A stretch of 43,822 nucleotides of DNA. Source: Bacteroidaceae bacterium. Lineage in GTDB: Bacteria > Bacteroidota > Bacteroidia > Bacteroidales > Bacteroidaceae. Below, in pieces: positions 1-8,793 of this stretch; the first letter of the stretch is position 1; every line of letters starts with the position of its first letter. The notes beneath the pieces are model-generated. The model had not been told where the DNA came from. It worked only from the letters and a program-made list of their open reading frames with translations, and ran no database searches. Location: positions 1-43,822 of the forward strand of contig JAIKZH010000029.1 of assembly GCA_024682395.1 (NCBI GenBank), given 5' to 3'. The position numbers were made by a program, and so were the translations under genes.

Positions 1-126
1 ATTATAAGTACTGACACTTAATAATTTTCGGTTACAAAATTAATCAAAAAAATATACAGAAAGAATAAATTAGAAAAAAAGTAAAAATATTTGTCATTAA
101 ATACACAATTATTCTCATTTTATTAT

Positions 127-135
127 TAACTTTGC
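127..135 (+). promoter_or_regulatory. Bacteroidetes -7 box for purH-mre operon
   Basis: TAACTTTGC fits the TAnnTTTG(C) -7 consensus of the Bacteroidetes primary sigma factor. It lies 29 bases before the purH start codon. No TTTG or ATTG sits 19-20 bases upstream, so the -33 box is weak or absent. Confidence 0.6.
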
Positions 136-164
136 AAACACTTATGTATATTATATAATAAAAG

Positions 165-755
165 ATGAAAACAAAAAAAATAAAGACTGCATTAGTTTCA
201 GTATATCACAAAGATGGTCTTGATGAGTTACTTGCTGAACTAAACAAAAACGGTGTCAAATTTCTTTCAACAGGAGGCACACAATCATTTATAGAAAGTT
301 TAGGTTATGAATGCCAAAAGGTTGAAGAACTTACAACATATCCATCAATCTTAGGTGGTCGCGTTAAGACTCTTCACCCAAAAGTATTTGGAGGAATCCT
401 TGGAAGACGTGATTTAGAGAGCGACAGACAAGAAATGTCTAAGTATGAAATTCCTGAAATAGATCTTGTTATAGTAGATTTATATCCATTTGAGGAGACT
501 GTTGCATCTACAAACGACGAGCCAACAATCATTGAAAAGATAGACATAGGCGGTATCTCACTTATTAGAGCTGCAGCAAAGAATTTCGATGATGTTGTTA
601 TCGTACCAAGTAAATCAGAATACAAGCCTTTGCTTGATATTATTAAAGCACAAGGAGCAGAAACAACAAAAGAGCAACGCAAACAATTTGCAGAACGCGC
701 ATTTGCTACTAGTTCACATTACGACACAGCAATCCACGCATACTTTGCCAAATAA
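165..755 (+). CDS. purH: Standalone IMP cyclohydrolase (PurH N-terminal domain only)
   Basis: This cytosolic enzyme would close FAICAR to IMP, the last step of de novo purine synthesis. The 196 residues match the MGS-like IMP cyclohydrolase domain of PurH, with recognisable STGGT, GRVKTLHPKV, DLYPFE and IDIGGISLIRAAAKN segments. Usual PurH is about 510 residues and carries AICAR formyltransferase in its second half. Here the ORF ends in a clean TAA after AIHAYFAK, and the mreB operon begins 58 bases later with no trace of the second domain. The formyltransferase step must be encoded elsewhere or be missing. The position before mreB matches the usual purH-mreB order of Bacteroides, which points to loss or splitting of the C-terminal half in place. 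Confidence 0.9.
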   Translation: MKTKKIKTALVSVYHKDGLDELLAELNKNGVKFLSTGGTQSFIESLGYECQKVEELTTYPSILGGRVKTLHPKVFGGILGRRDLESDRQEMSKYEIPEIDLVIVDLYPFEETVASTNDEPTIIEKIDIGGISLIRAAAKNFDDVVIVPSKSEYKPLLDIIKAQGAETTKEQRKQFAERAFATSSHYDTAIHAYFAK

Positions 756-813
756 ATAGCGTATACATTATAAGAGATTTAGAGTTTATAAATAGATAAA
801 ACCAACAAGCATT

Positions 814-1836
814 ATGGGGCTATTCTCATTAACCCAAGATATAGCGATGGACCTTGGCACAGCCAACACCATCATTATCTGTAACGGAAAGATTGTAGTT
901 GACGAACCATCAGTAGTTGCATTAGACCGACATACAAACAAGATGATTGAAGTCGGAATGAAAGCAAAGATGATGCACGAGAAAACACACCCTGACATCC
1001 GTACATGCAGACCATTGAAAGATGGAGTCATTGCTGACTTCAACGCATGTGAGCAAATGATGCGTGGTCTGATTAAAAAGATAAGCGCCAGCAAATATTT
1101 CTTCACCCCATCTCTTCGTATGGTCATCGGAGTTCCATCAGGTTCTACCGAAGTTGAGTTACGTGCTGTACGTGACAGTGCAGAGCACTCAGGTGGACGC
1201 GACGTATACCTTTTGTTTGAACCAATGGCAGCTGCTATCGGTATTGGGCTTGATGTTGTAGCACCTGAAGGCAACATGGTTGTTGACATAGGTGGTGGTT
1301 CAACAGAAATTGCGGTCATTTCGCTTGGAGGTATTGTCAGCAACAGTTCTATACGAGTTGCAGGTGACGAATTAACGGCTGATATTCAAGAATATATGAG
1401 TCGTCAGCACAATGTAAAGGTTTCTGAACGTATGGCTGAACGTATTAAGATTCATGTTGGATCCGCATTAACAGATTTAACTGATAATGCTCCAGAGGAT
1501 TATATTGTCCATGGTCCAAACCGAATCACAGCCTTACCAATGGAAATTCCTGTATGTTATCAGGAAATTGCGCATTGTATCGACAAATCTGTAGCAAAAA
1601 TAGAAACAGCTATTCTGTCTGCATTGGAAAAGACTCCGCCTGAGATATATGCCGATATTGTAAAGAACGGAATATGGCTCACTGGTGGAGGTGCATTACT
1701 TAGAGGTCTTGACAAGCGACTGACCGATAAGATTCACATTCCATTCCATATTGCAGAAGACCCGCTACACAGTGTTGCAAAAGGAACTGGTAAAGCTCTT
1801 AAAAACATAGCAAACTATCCATTCTTAATGAGATAA
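814..1836 (+). CDS. mreB: Rod shape-determining protein MreB
   Basis: Actin-like cytoskeletal ATPase that forms membrane-bound filaments and guides lateral peptidoglycan synthesis. The 340 residues have the usual length. They begin with the ATPase phosphate-1 segment (MDLGTANTIIICNGKIV) and contain the phosphate-2 segment VVDIGGGSTEIAVISLGG and the late adenosine-binding segment WLTGGGALLRGLD. It is the first gene of the mreBCD-mrdA-rodA series, all in one direction, and is probably cotranscribed with purH because no promoter-like -7 box was seen in the 58-base gap. Confidence 0.97.
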   Translation: MGLFSLTQDIAMDLGTANTIIICNGKIVVDEPSVVALDRHTNKMIEVGMKAKMMHEKTHPDIRTCRPLKDGVIADFNACEQMMRGLIKKISASKYFFTPSLRMVIGVPSGSTEVELRAVRDSAEHSGGRDVYLLFEPMAAAIGIGLDVVAPEGNMVVDIGGGSTEIAVISLGGIVSNSSIRVAGDELTADIQEYMSRQHNVKVSERMAERIKIHVGSALTDLTDNAPEDYIVHGPNRITALPMEIPVCYQEIAHCIDKSVAKIETAILSALEKTPPEIYADIVKNGIWLTGGGALLRGLDKRLTDKIHIPFHIAEDPLHSVAKGTGKALKNIANYPFLMR

Positions 1837-1841
1837 ATAAC

Positions 1842-1874
1842 ATTAGAAGATCCATAAAACATGGGTCTTCTAAT
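1842..1874 (+). other. Hairpin between mreB and mreC
   Basis: ATTAGAAGATCC (1842-1853) and GGGTCTTCTAAT (1863-1874) form a 12-base-pair stem with one G-U pair and a 9-base loop. No U-tract follows, so it is unlikely to be an intrinsic terminator. The in-frame ATG at 1861 lies in the loop, which argues against its use as the mreC start. The stem may be a processing, stability or translation-control element between two operon genes. Confidence 0.6.
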
Positions 1875-1890
1875 ACTCTATACGTACGTA

Positions 1891-2757
1891 ATGCAAAATT
1901 TAATAGATTTCATTGTTAAATATAAGTATTGGTTTGTATTTCTCCTGCTCGAGGGATTCAGCCTTTCTTTATTGTTCCGTTTTAACAACTATCAGGGCAG
2001 CGTGTTTTTCACTAACGCAAATTCAATGGTAGGAGGTCTATACAATACTGTAAATGGAGTAACATCGTACGTAAACTTAGGGGAAGTCAATGCAAAACTT
2101 GAATCCGACAACGAATTATTACGTGCAGAAATTCATGAGATGAAACGCATATTAGCGGAGCATCGCGTAGACACGCTAAGATTTAATGGATTTAATCGTG
2201 GTCGGTTCAGATTTATCGGAGCTCAAGTGATTAATGCCACTCTACATCAAGGAAATAACACAATAACCATTAATAAAGGACAAAAAGATGGTATAAAACC
2301 AGAAATGGGTGTTATCTGTTCAAGCGGTGTTGTAGGAATTGTTTATCTTACAAGCGATCACTACTCTATCGTGATTCCAGTAATAAATGCAAGTTCAAAA
2401 GTGAGCTGCAGATTGGGTAAAAGCAACCATTTCGGAACATTACAATGGCATCATGGAGACCCAGAGCATGCTCAGATGATAGGAGTGCCATTACATGTCA
2501 AAATCAAAAAAGGTCAACTAATAGAGACAAATGGTTTCTCAGACATATTCCCTTCATCAATTCCAATCGGTAGAGTTGAAGACGTTGAACCTTCACAAGA
2601 TGGTTTATCACATCTCATAACAGTCAAATTATCAACCGATTTCAATTCGCTACAGAATGTAAGTGTTATAACTAACTATTCACATGCGGAGAAACGATTA
2701 TTAGAGCAAAAAGCTGACTCTTTGTTAGAAGGTAACGACGAAGATAGTTTTTATTGA
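1891..2757 (+). CDS. mreC: Rod shape-determining protein MreC
   Basis: Bitopic inner-membrane protein that links the MreB filament to the periplasmic PBP2/RodA synthase. I start it at the ATG at 1891 (MQNLIDFIVKYKYW), which gives 288 residues and matches the N-terminus usual for Bacteroidales MreC. The in-frame ATG at 1861 would add ten residues and lies in a hairpin loop. A single membrane segment (about residues 9-27) is followed by a coiled coil (about 55-90, LESDNELLRAEIHEMKRIL) and the beta-rich MreC domain with the NKGQKDGIKPEMGVI segment. It sits between mreB and mreD in the standard order. Confidence 0.93.
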   Translation: MQNLIDFIVKYKYWFVFLLLEGFSLSLLFRFNNYQGSVFFTNANSMVGGLYNTVNGVTSYVNLGEVNAKLESDNELLRAEIHEMKRILAEHRVDTLRFNGFNRGRFRFIGAQVINATLHQGNNTITINKGQKDGIKPEMGVICSSGVVGIVYLTSDHYSIVIPVINASSKVSCRLGKSNHFGTLQWHHGDPEHAQMIGVPLHVKIKKGQLIETNGFSDIFPSSIPIGRVEDVEPSQDGLSHLITVKLSTDFNSLQNVSVITNYSHAEKRLLEQKADSLLEGNDEDSFY

Positions 2758-2817
2758 TTGTTTTAAATCAGCAAATAGCCACAACGACAAACAAACCACA
2801 TATAAAAGACCAAGTCA

Positions 2818-3348
2818 ATGGGATATAGTACATTAATGAGATTAGCGCGTTTCGCAGTACTTTTGATAGTGCAGTTGGTAATATTAAACCACCTCCACTT
2901 ATTCGGTTATGCGACACCGCTTCTTATTGGTTACATGATAATTTGTTTCGAGACTGGTACATCACGTATGTCATTATTACTATGGGGATTTGCCATAGGT
3001 ATAATATATGACATTTTCTCTAATACTATAGGTATCGCAGCTTCAAGTTGTACTTTATTGGCAATGATTCAACCCTATTTGGTCAAATTATATATGCCAC
3101 GAGATATCAACGAATCATTTAAACCAACAATACAGACTTTAGGTATCCAAAAATATACATGGTATGTGTTATCTATGATGGGAGTACTTCACTTTGTATT
3201 TTACTTCCTACAGGCATTCACCATGGCTGATATATGGTTAACTATCGGTGCAATGTTTGGTGGCACATTATTATCATCAATATTAGTTGTATGCGTTGAA
3301 TTCATCCTCCATTATTTAAATAACGAGGACGAGAAAGTAAAAATCTAA
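2818..3348 (+). CDS. mreD: Rod shape-determining protein MreD
   Basis: Integral inner-membrane partner of MreC. The 176 residues are almost entirely hydrophobic, with about five predicted membrane segments, and contain the family-like stretches LFGYATPLLIGYMI and GFAIGIIYDIFSN. It lies 60 bases after mreC and 79 bases before mrdA. The second Met (residue 7, MRLARF) is a possible alternative start. Confidence 0.9.
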   Translation: MGYSTLMRLARFAVLLIVQLVILNHLHLFGYATPLLIGYMIICFETGTSRMSLLLWGFAIGIIYDIFSNTIGIAASSCTLLAMIQPYLVKLYMPRDINESFKPTIQTLGIQKYTWYVLSMMGVLHFVFYFLQAFTMADIWLTIGAMFGGTLLSSILVVCVEFILHYLNNEDEKVKI

Positions 3349-3427
3349 ACGAACGTATACCATTTATTATAAAGCACTTATATAAGCAACAGAATATATA
3401 AGAATTGAATTGTAAAGCATTCTTGTC

Positions 3428-5254
3428 ATGAAAGATGTGTTTTTAGAACGAAGAAAATTTGTAATTGCAGGAATTGCATTATTTGTAGTGTTTGTCTACA
3501 TATGCAGACTAGCATATCTTCAACTTGGGCAGAACGATTATAAAGACACTGCAATTCACAATGCCATATACAACAAGGTTTTATTTCCTTCACGAGGAGC
3601 GATATATGACAGAAACGGGAAATTATTAGTATATAATCAACCTGCATTCGATGTTATGGTTATCACCCGTGAAATTAATGACCTTGATACTCTTGCTTTA
3701 TGTAAGACATTGGGAATAAGCAAGGATGAGTTTATTAAGATTTTATCAAACATAAAAGACACAAGCAAGAATCCAGGTTATTCATCATATTCACAGCAAT
3801 TATTCATACCTCAAATACCTGCATCGGAATATTCAATATTACAAGAAAAATTATTCCGTTTTAAAGGTTTTTATGTTCGTGAGCATAATATTCGTCAATA
3901 TACATATCCAAATGCCGCACATATCTTAGGGGATATCGCAGAAGTATCGCCTACAGACATAGAAAATGACGATTATTACAAATCAGGAGATTACATTGGC
4001 AAACAGGGAGTAGAAAAATCATACGAGAAGGAACTCCGTGGAACTAAGGGAGTTGAGGTATTATTACGTGATTCACGTGGAAAGATCCAAGGTAGATACC
4101 GAAACGGAGAATTTGACTCCGTTCCTCGCCCAGGAAAGGATTTGCGATTAAGTATAGACATTGAGTTACAAGCATTAGGCGAGCGTCTCATGTCTGGAAA
4201 ACGTGGAAGTATTGTTGCTATTGAACCAAGTACAGGAGAAATCCTTTGTCTGGTATCCTCACCTACATACGATCCACGCAATCTTATTGGAAAGGAACGC
4301 GGCAAACATATTCTAAGTATGGTACAAGACCAAAGGCGTCCTATGCTAAACCGTGCAATAGCAGGAGCTTATCCTCCCGGTTCAACATTTAAGCCATCCC
4401 AAGGTCTTACATTTCTACAAGAAGGAATTATCACATCAGGAACACCATTTCCATGTACAGGTGGATTTAAGTACAAGAACATGAAGGTTGGATGTCATGG
4501 TCACCCATCCCCTATTGCTTTGGTTCCGGCATTGGCGACATCTTGTAATGGATTTTTCTGTTGGGGGTTATACCATATGTTCAATAACAGAAGTAAGTAT
4601 AGTAGCACGAATGAGGCAATGACTACATGGAAAGACTATATGGTTTCAATGGGATTTGGATATAAATTAGGTATAGATCTTCCTGGTGAAGTACGAGGAA
4701 TGATACCTAATGCAGAGTATTACACCAAGCATTTGAATCATTGGAACGCATTATCGGTCATCAGTATATCCATTGGTCAGGGTGAGGTTACACTTACCCC
4801 TCTTCAGATAGCCAACCAAGGAGCAACAATTGCAAATAGAGGTCATTACATAACTCCACATATCGTAAAGTCAATTAAAGGCGGTAGTATTGCCGACAGT
4901 TTAAAGGCGGTACATCACACAAAGGTTAATCCAAGATATTACGAAGATATAGTAAGAGGTATGCGAAGTGCTGTTTTAGGTGGTACTTGTAAGGGTGCAC
5001 AGAATCCATGGTATGAAGTCTGTGGAAAAACAGGTACAGCACAGAACAAAGGTCATGACCACTCTGCTTTTATGGGATTTGCGCCAATGAATAATCCAAA
5101 GATTGCGGTTGCGGTATATGTTGAGAACGGAGGATTCGGTGCAGCATTCGGAGTACCTATAGGGGCTTTGATTATGGAGAAATATATTCGTGGTGAGTTA
5201 TCTGCAGACAGTAAGGTACGTGCATCCAACATACAGCATCGCAGCATAAACTAA
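3428..5254 (+). CDS. mrdA: Penicillin-binding protein 2 (elongasome transpeptidase)
   Basis: Monofunctional class B PBP that cross-links peptidoglycan made by RodA during side-wall growth. At 608 residues it has one N-terminal membrane anchor (about residues 12-30), the PBP dimerisation region (FPSRGAIYDRNGKLL at about 53) and a C-terminal transpeptidase domain with all three motifs: STFK with catalytic Ser319, SCN at 372-374 and KTGT at 534-537. It is encoded between mreD and rodA, the usual pairing of cognate transpeptidase and glycosyltransferase. Confidence 0.96.
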   Translation: MKDVFLERRKFVIAGIALFVVFVYICRLAYLQLGQNDYKDTAIHNAIYNKVLFPSRGAIYDRNGKLLVYNQPAFDVMVITREINDLDTLALCKTLGISKDEFIKILSNIKDTSKNPGYSSYSQQLFIPQIPASEYSILQEKLFRFKGFYVREHNIRQYTYPNAAHILGDIAEVSPTDIENDDYYKSGDYIGKQGVEKSYEKELRGTKGVEVLLRDSRGKIQGRYRNGEFDSVPRPGKDLRLSIDIELQALGERLMSGKRGSIVAIEPSTGEILCLVSSPTYDPRNLIGKERGKHILSMVQDQRRPMLNRAIAGAYPPGSTFKPSQGLTFLQEGIITSGTPFPCTGGFKYKNMKVGCHGHPSPIALVPALATSCNGFFCWGLYHMFNNRSKYSSTNEAMTTWKDYMVSMGFGYKLGIDLPGEVRGMIPNAEYYTKHLNHWNALSVISISIGQGEVTLTPLQIANQGATIANRGHYITPHIVKSIKGGSIADSLKAVHHTKVNPRYYEDIVRGMRSAVLGGTCKGAQNPWYEVCGKTGTAQNKGHDHSAFMGFAPMNNPKIAVAVYVENGGFGAAFGVPIGALIMEKYIRGELSADSKVRASNIQHRSIN

Positions 5255-5309
5255 TGTTATCCTGCAATAACAAATAATATATCTATTTAGTATTATAACG
5301 AATACGACA

Positions 5310-6782
5310 ATGTATAAAGGATATCAAACAAATAAAGGAATTTTCTCTTCACTCGACTGGATAACTATCGGACTGTATGTAGTTTTGCTTATATGGGGAT
5401 GGTTTTCAGTTTGTGGTGCATCATATGATTTCAGCAATCCTAATGTCTTTGGATTCGGCAGTAATTCAGGAAAGCAGATGATTTGGATATGCACGTCATT
5501 TATCTTAGCATCAGCCCTGTTAATGATAGAAAAGCGATTTTATTACAATGCGGCGACATTCATATATGTTTTGATGATATTTGTGTTAATTCTAACAATA
5601 TTCATTGCCCCAGACACGAAAGGTTCTCGTTCATGGATTCCGATTGGTTCCTCAATAAAGCTGCAGCCAGCAGAATTTGCAAAATTTGCAGTTGCCTTAG
5701 CCATAGGTAAGTATATGGACAGATATGGTTTAAGTCTGACAAACATGAAAGAATTTGCAAAGGTTGTAGGAATGATTATTTTCCCGATGTTGCTTATCAT
5801 AGCTCAGAAAGAGACAGGTACAGCCTTAGTATATTTAGCTTTTTTTCTTGTTTTGTACCGTGAAGGAATGAGTGGAAGTGCCTTATTTGCAGCCTTTTCC
5901 TTTGTTGTATATTTTGTTGTCGGCTTGAAATACGAAGATGAATACATTACAGACATGCCCGTTTCAATAGGCGAATTTACCGTATTGATTCTATCATATG
6001 TATTTACAGTTGGTCTCATGTACAGATACGAGCGTCATTGTCCCAAATTGACAGAGATGGTCATCGGAGGAATTGTAATTAATATATTTGCATATCTGTT
6101 TTCAGCATTTGTGATTCCATTTAATGTGTGTATCGTACAGATTTTAGTTAATATAGGACTAATGATATATATTGGTGCACAATACATATACGACAAGAAA
6201 TTCAAACATCTTTTGATACTTGCATTTGCTATTGCGTCAACCGGCACATTCTTTTTATGTGATTATGTATTTAATAACATACTCCAAGACCACCAGAGAG
6301 TGCGTATTGAAGTATTGTTAGGCAAAAAAGAAGATATCCGAGGAGCTGGCTACAACGTAAACCAAGCCAAGATTGCTATTGGTTCAGGTGGATTTTTTGG
6401 GAAAGGTTTCTTAAAAGGGACTCAAACAAAATTACGATATGTGCCAGAGCAAGATACAGACTTCATTTTCTGCACAGTAGGTGAAGAAGAAGGTTTTATC
6501 GGTTCTGTAGGAGTACTTTTATTCTATCTGTTCTTTATATGGCGTCTGATAATACTTGCAGAACGACAGCCAGACACATTAGGGCGTGTATATGGATATA
6601 GTGTAGTAAGTATCTTTATATTTCACTTGTTTGTGAACATAGGTATGGTTTTAGGGCTTACCCCGGTTATCGGAATTCCACTGCCTTTCTTTAGTTATGG
6701 AGGTTCATCCTTGTGGGGATTTACATTGTTATTATTCATATTCCTTAGAATGGATGCAGAAAGAAACTTGAAAAGTAAATAA
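5310..6782 (+). CDS. rodA: Rod shape-determining protein RodA (SEDS peptidoglycan glycosyltransferase)
   Basis: SEDS-family polymerase that builds glycan strands from lipid II together with PBP2. The 490 residues contain about ten or more membrane segments and the SEDS signatures GSRSWIPIG, LQPAEFAKFA, KETGTALVYL, YVPEQDTDFIFCTVGEEEG and the C-terminal GIPLPFFSYGGSS. It is longer than E. coli RodA (about 370) because of extra hydrophobic segments in the middle (about residues 190-320); I believe this longer form is common in Bacteroidales. Last gene of the mre operon. Confidence 0.95.
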   Translation: MYKGYQTNKGIFSSLDWITIGLYVVLLIWGWFSVCGASYDFSNPNVFGFGSNSGKQMIWICTSFILASALLMIEKRFYYNAATFIYVLMIFVLILTIFIAPDTKGSRSWIPIGSSIKLQPAEFAKFAVALAIGKYMDRYGLSLTNMKEFAKVVGMIIFPMLLIIAQKETGTALVYLAFFLVLYREGMSGSALFAAFSFVVYFVVGLKYEDEYITDMPVSIGEFTVLILSYVFTVGLMYRYERHCPKLTEMVIGGIVINIFAYLFSAFVIPFNVCIVQILVNIGLMIYIGAQYIYDKKFKHLLILAFAIASTGTFFLCDYVFNNILQDHQRVRIEVLLGKKEDIRGAGYNVNQAKIAIGSGGFFGKGFLKGTQTKLRYVPEQDTDFIFCTVGEEEGFIGSVGVLLFYLFFIWRLIILAERQPDTLGRVYGYSVVSIFIFHLFVNIGMVLGLTPVIGIPLPFFSYGGSSLWGFTLLLFIFLRMDAERNLKSK

Positions 6783-6848
6783 TATAGTCAAAAAATATAT
6801 AACAACTGAAAATACAGCAGATTGCATCAGTTTATAAATATTTTTTTA

Positions 6849-6857
6849 TACCTTTGC
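6849..6857 (+). promoter_or_regulatory. -7 box for the zinc metallopeptidase gene
   Basis: TACCTTTGC, 29 bases before the start at 6887, fits the Bacteroidetes -7 consensus. The nearest ATTG (6821-6824) is 24 bases upstream, longer than the 19-base spacing seen elsewhere in the window. Confidence 0.6.
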
Positions 6858-6886
6858 ATCGTAAACAATTATAAATTTATTATTCT

Positions 6887-7762
6887 ATGAAACTAGAAGG
6901 AAGACGCGAAAGTACAAATGTAGATGATCGCCGACGCGGTGGCGGTAAAAGACTAGCATTAGGGGGTGGTATTGTCGGAATCATTATAGCAGCACTTATT
7001 ACTTGGATTTCAGGAGGAGATATGGGTTCTGTAATGCAAGTAGTAGGCGATGGTATTCAACAACAAATTACAACAGAAGGACAAGCTGGGGATCAAGAAT
7101 TCACAGCAGAAGAAGACTCATTAGCTAAATTCTCTCGACAGATTCTTGCAAGTACAGAGGATGTATGGGCAGAGCAGTTTAGACGAATGGGAAAACAATA
7201 TAATGCGCCAAAGATGGTGTTGTACACAGGAAGTGTACAAACCAGTTGTGGTAATGGAAGCGCATCTATGGGACCTTTTTACTGTGGAGGAGACCAATGT
7301 GTTTATCTTGATTTGTCATTCTTCTCAAACATGAAGAAAGAGATTGGAGCAAGAGGTGAGTTTGCAAATGCATATGTTATTGCGCATGAAGTAGGACACC
7401 ACATCCAAGAGGAATTAGGTATATTGGGAAGAGCACACCAGAAAATGGCACAATTAAGCAAAGCAGAGGCCAACGAGATAAGTGTTAGAATAGAATTGCA
7501 AGCAGATTTCTTTGCAGGTCTTTGGGGACATTACGAGAATAAGACATTTAACTCAATCAGTGACAAGGAGATAGCAGAGGCTATTGATTGTGCTCATAAG
7601 ATCGGAGACAACTATCTTCAGCAGAAAGCTCAAGGTTATACAGTTCCAGAATCATTTACTCATGGAACAAGTGAGCAACGTATGAGATGGTTTAAGTTAG
7701 GTCTTAAAACAGGCGATATAAACCAAGGTGACACATTCAGTAAGAGTAAAGATGAACTATAA
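6887..7762 (+). CDS. Putative neutral zinc metallopeptidase (YpfJ/KPN_02809 family)
   Basis: Membrane-anchored zinc protease of unknown substrate. The 291 residues begin with the family's charged opening (MKLEGRRESTNVDDRRRGGG), then one membrane segment (about residues 24-44) and an extracytoplasmic domain. HEVGHH at residues 167-172 supplies the HExxH zinc site. The conserved block with Cys residues before it (CGNGSASMGPFYCGGDQCVY) and the later LQADFFAGLWGHY, which supplies a downstream acidic ligand, are family hallmarks. It has its own -7 box and is closed by a strong terminator, so it looks monocistronic despite following rodA. The role is not established; envelope maintenance is only an inference from context. 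Confidence 0.85.
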   Translation: MKLEGRRESTNVDDRRRGGGKRLALGGGIVGIIIAALITWISGGDMGSVMQVVGDGIQQQITTEGQAGDQEFTAEEDSLAKFSRQILASTEDVWAEQFRRMGKQYNAPKMVLYTGSVQTSCGNGSASMGPFYCGGDQCVYLDLSFFSNMKKEIGARGEFANAYVIAHEVGHHIQEELGILGRAHQKMAQLSKAEANEISVRIELQADFFAGLWGHYENKTFNSISDKEIAEAIDCAHKIGDNYLQQKAQGYTVPESFTHGTSEQRMRWFKLGLKTGDINQGDTFSKSKDEL

Positions 7763-7797
7763 TTTTCTAAAACTGCACAATTCATAGTATTCAATAA

Positions 7798-7833
7798 AAA
7801 AGGATTTATTTCGTTGACGAAATAAATCCTTTT
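7798..7833. terminator. Bidirectional intrinsic terminator
   Basis: AAAAGGATTTATTTCG (7798-7813) and CGAAATAAATCCTTTT (7818-7833) form a perfect 16-base-pair stem with a TTGA loop. A/T tracts on both sides let it work for the metallopeptidase gene (+) and the converging rmlA (-). Confidence 0.9.
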
Positions 7834-7836
7834 CTT

Positions 7837-8715
7837 TTATTCTTTACCACTCAGACGTATCAAATATTGTCCATACTGGTTCTTTTTCATTGGTTGGGCA
7901 AGTTGATATAATCTGTCAGCATCAATCCACCCTTGTTTAAATGCGATTTCCTCGAGACAAGCAATTTTAAGACCTGTACGTTTCTCTAAGACCTCAATAA
8001 AGGTGCTTGCTTCAGAAAGAGAATCATGAGTACCAGTGTCTAACCAAGCAAAGCCCTGACCTAAAGTTATCACTTTCAAATCATTGTTATCCAAGTATTG
8101 TTGATTAACAGTCGTGATCTCCAGTTCGCCTCGTGCAGAAGGTTTAATATTCTTTGCAATATCCACCACAGAGTTTGGATAGAAATATAGTCCAACAACT
8201 GCAAAATTGCTTTTAGGTTTAAGAGGTTTTTCCTCAATACTCAGGCAATTTCCTTCATTATCGAATTCAGCCACCCCATATCGTTCAGGATCAGACACCT
8301 GATAACCGAAAACAGTTGCCTTATTTTTTTCCTCCACATTTGCCACTGCTTGTTTGAGTAAATCACCGAAACCAGCACCATGAAAGATGTTATCACCAAG
8401 CACAAGACAAACAGAATCATCTCCTATAAATTCCTCACCAATCAAAAAAGCTTGTGCCAAGCCATCAGGAGATGGTTGTACAGCATATTGGATATTTATA
8501 TTATAATCACTACCATCACCTAAGAGGCGTTGAAATCCAGGTAAGTCATAAGGAGTAGATATTATAAGGATATCTCGAATACCAGCCAACATCAATACAG
8601 ATATTGGATAATATACCATAGGTTTGTCAAAAATAGGGATTAGTTGTTTGCTTATCCCTTTAGTTATTGGATAGAGTCGAGTTCCGCTTCCACCGGCAAG
8701 TACTATTCCTTTCAT
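7837..8715 (-). CDS. rmlA: Glucose-1-phosphate thymidylyltransferase
   Basis: Makes dTDP-glucose from dTTP and glucose 1-phosphate, the first step towards dTDP-rhamnose and related sugars. The 292 residues are full length, with the nucleotidyltransferase signature [20 protein letters not shown] at residues 6-25 and the downstream [19 protein letters not shown] and [13 protein letters not shown] segments of RmlA. It is the last gene of the lrp-DUF4491-pagL-rmlA series. rmlB, rmlC and rmlD are not here, so the rest of the pathway lies elsewhere. Confidence 0.95.
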   Translation of the reverse strand: MKGIVLAGGSGTRLYPITKGISKQLIPIFDKPMVYYPISVLMLAGIRDILIISTPYDLPGFQRLLGDGSDYNINIQYAVQPSPDGLAQAFLIGEEFIGDDSVCLVLGDNIFHGAGFGDLLKQAVANVEEKNKATVFGYQVSDPERYGVAEFDNEGNCLSIEEKPLKPKSNFAVVGLYFYPNSVVDIAKNIKPSARGELEITTVNQQYLDNNDLKVITLGQGFAWLDTGTHDSLSEASTFIEVLEKRTGLKIACLEEIAFKQGWIDADRLYQLAQPMKKNQYGQYLIRLSGKE

Positions 8716-8793
8716 TGAAAATAATCATTTATCTTTTCCATTAAAATGGGAAAGGAGGTTAATAAAAAATTATATAATCAAAATATTTATTGT

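Noticed and set aside
8733..8754. Hairpin between the PagL-like gene and rmlA as a terminator
   Set aside because: The 9-base-pair stem has no T-tract behind it on the minus strand, so read-through into rmlA is more likely.
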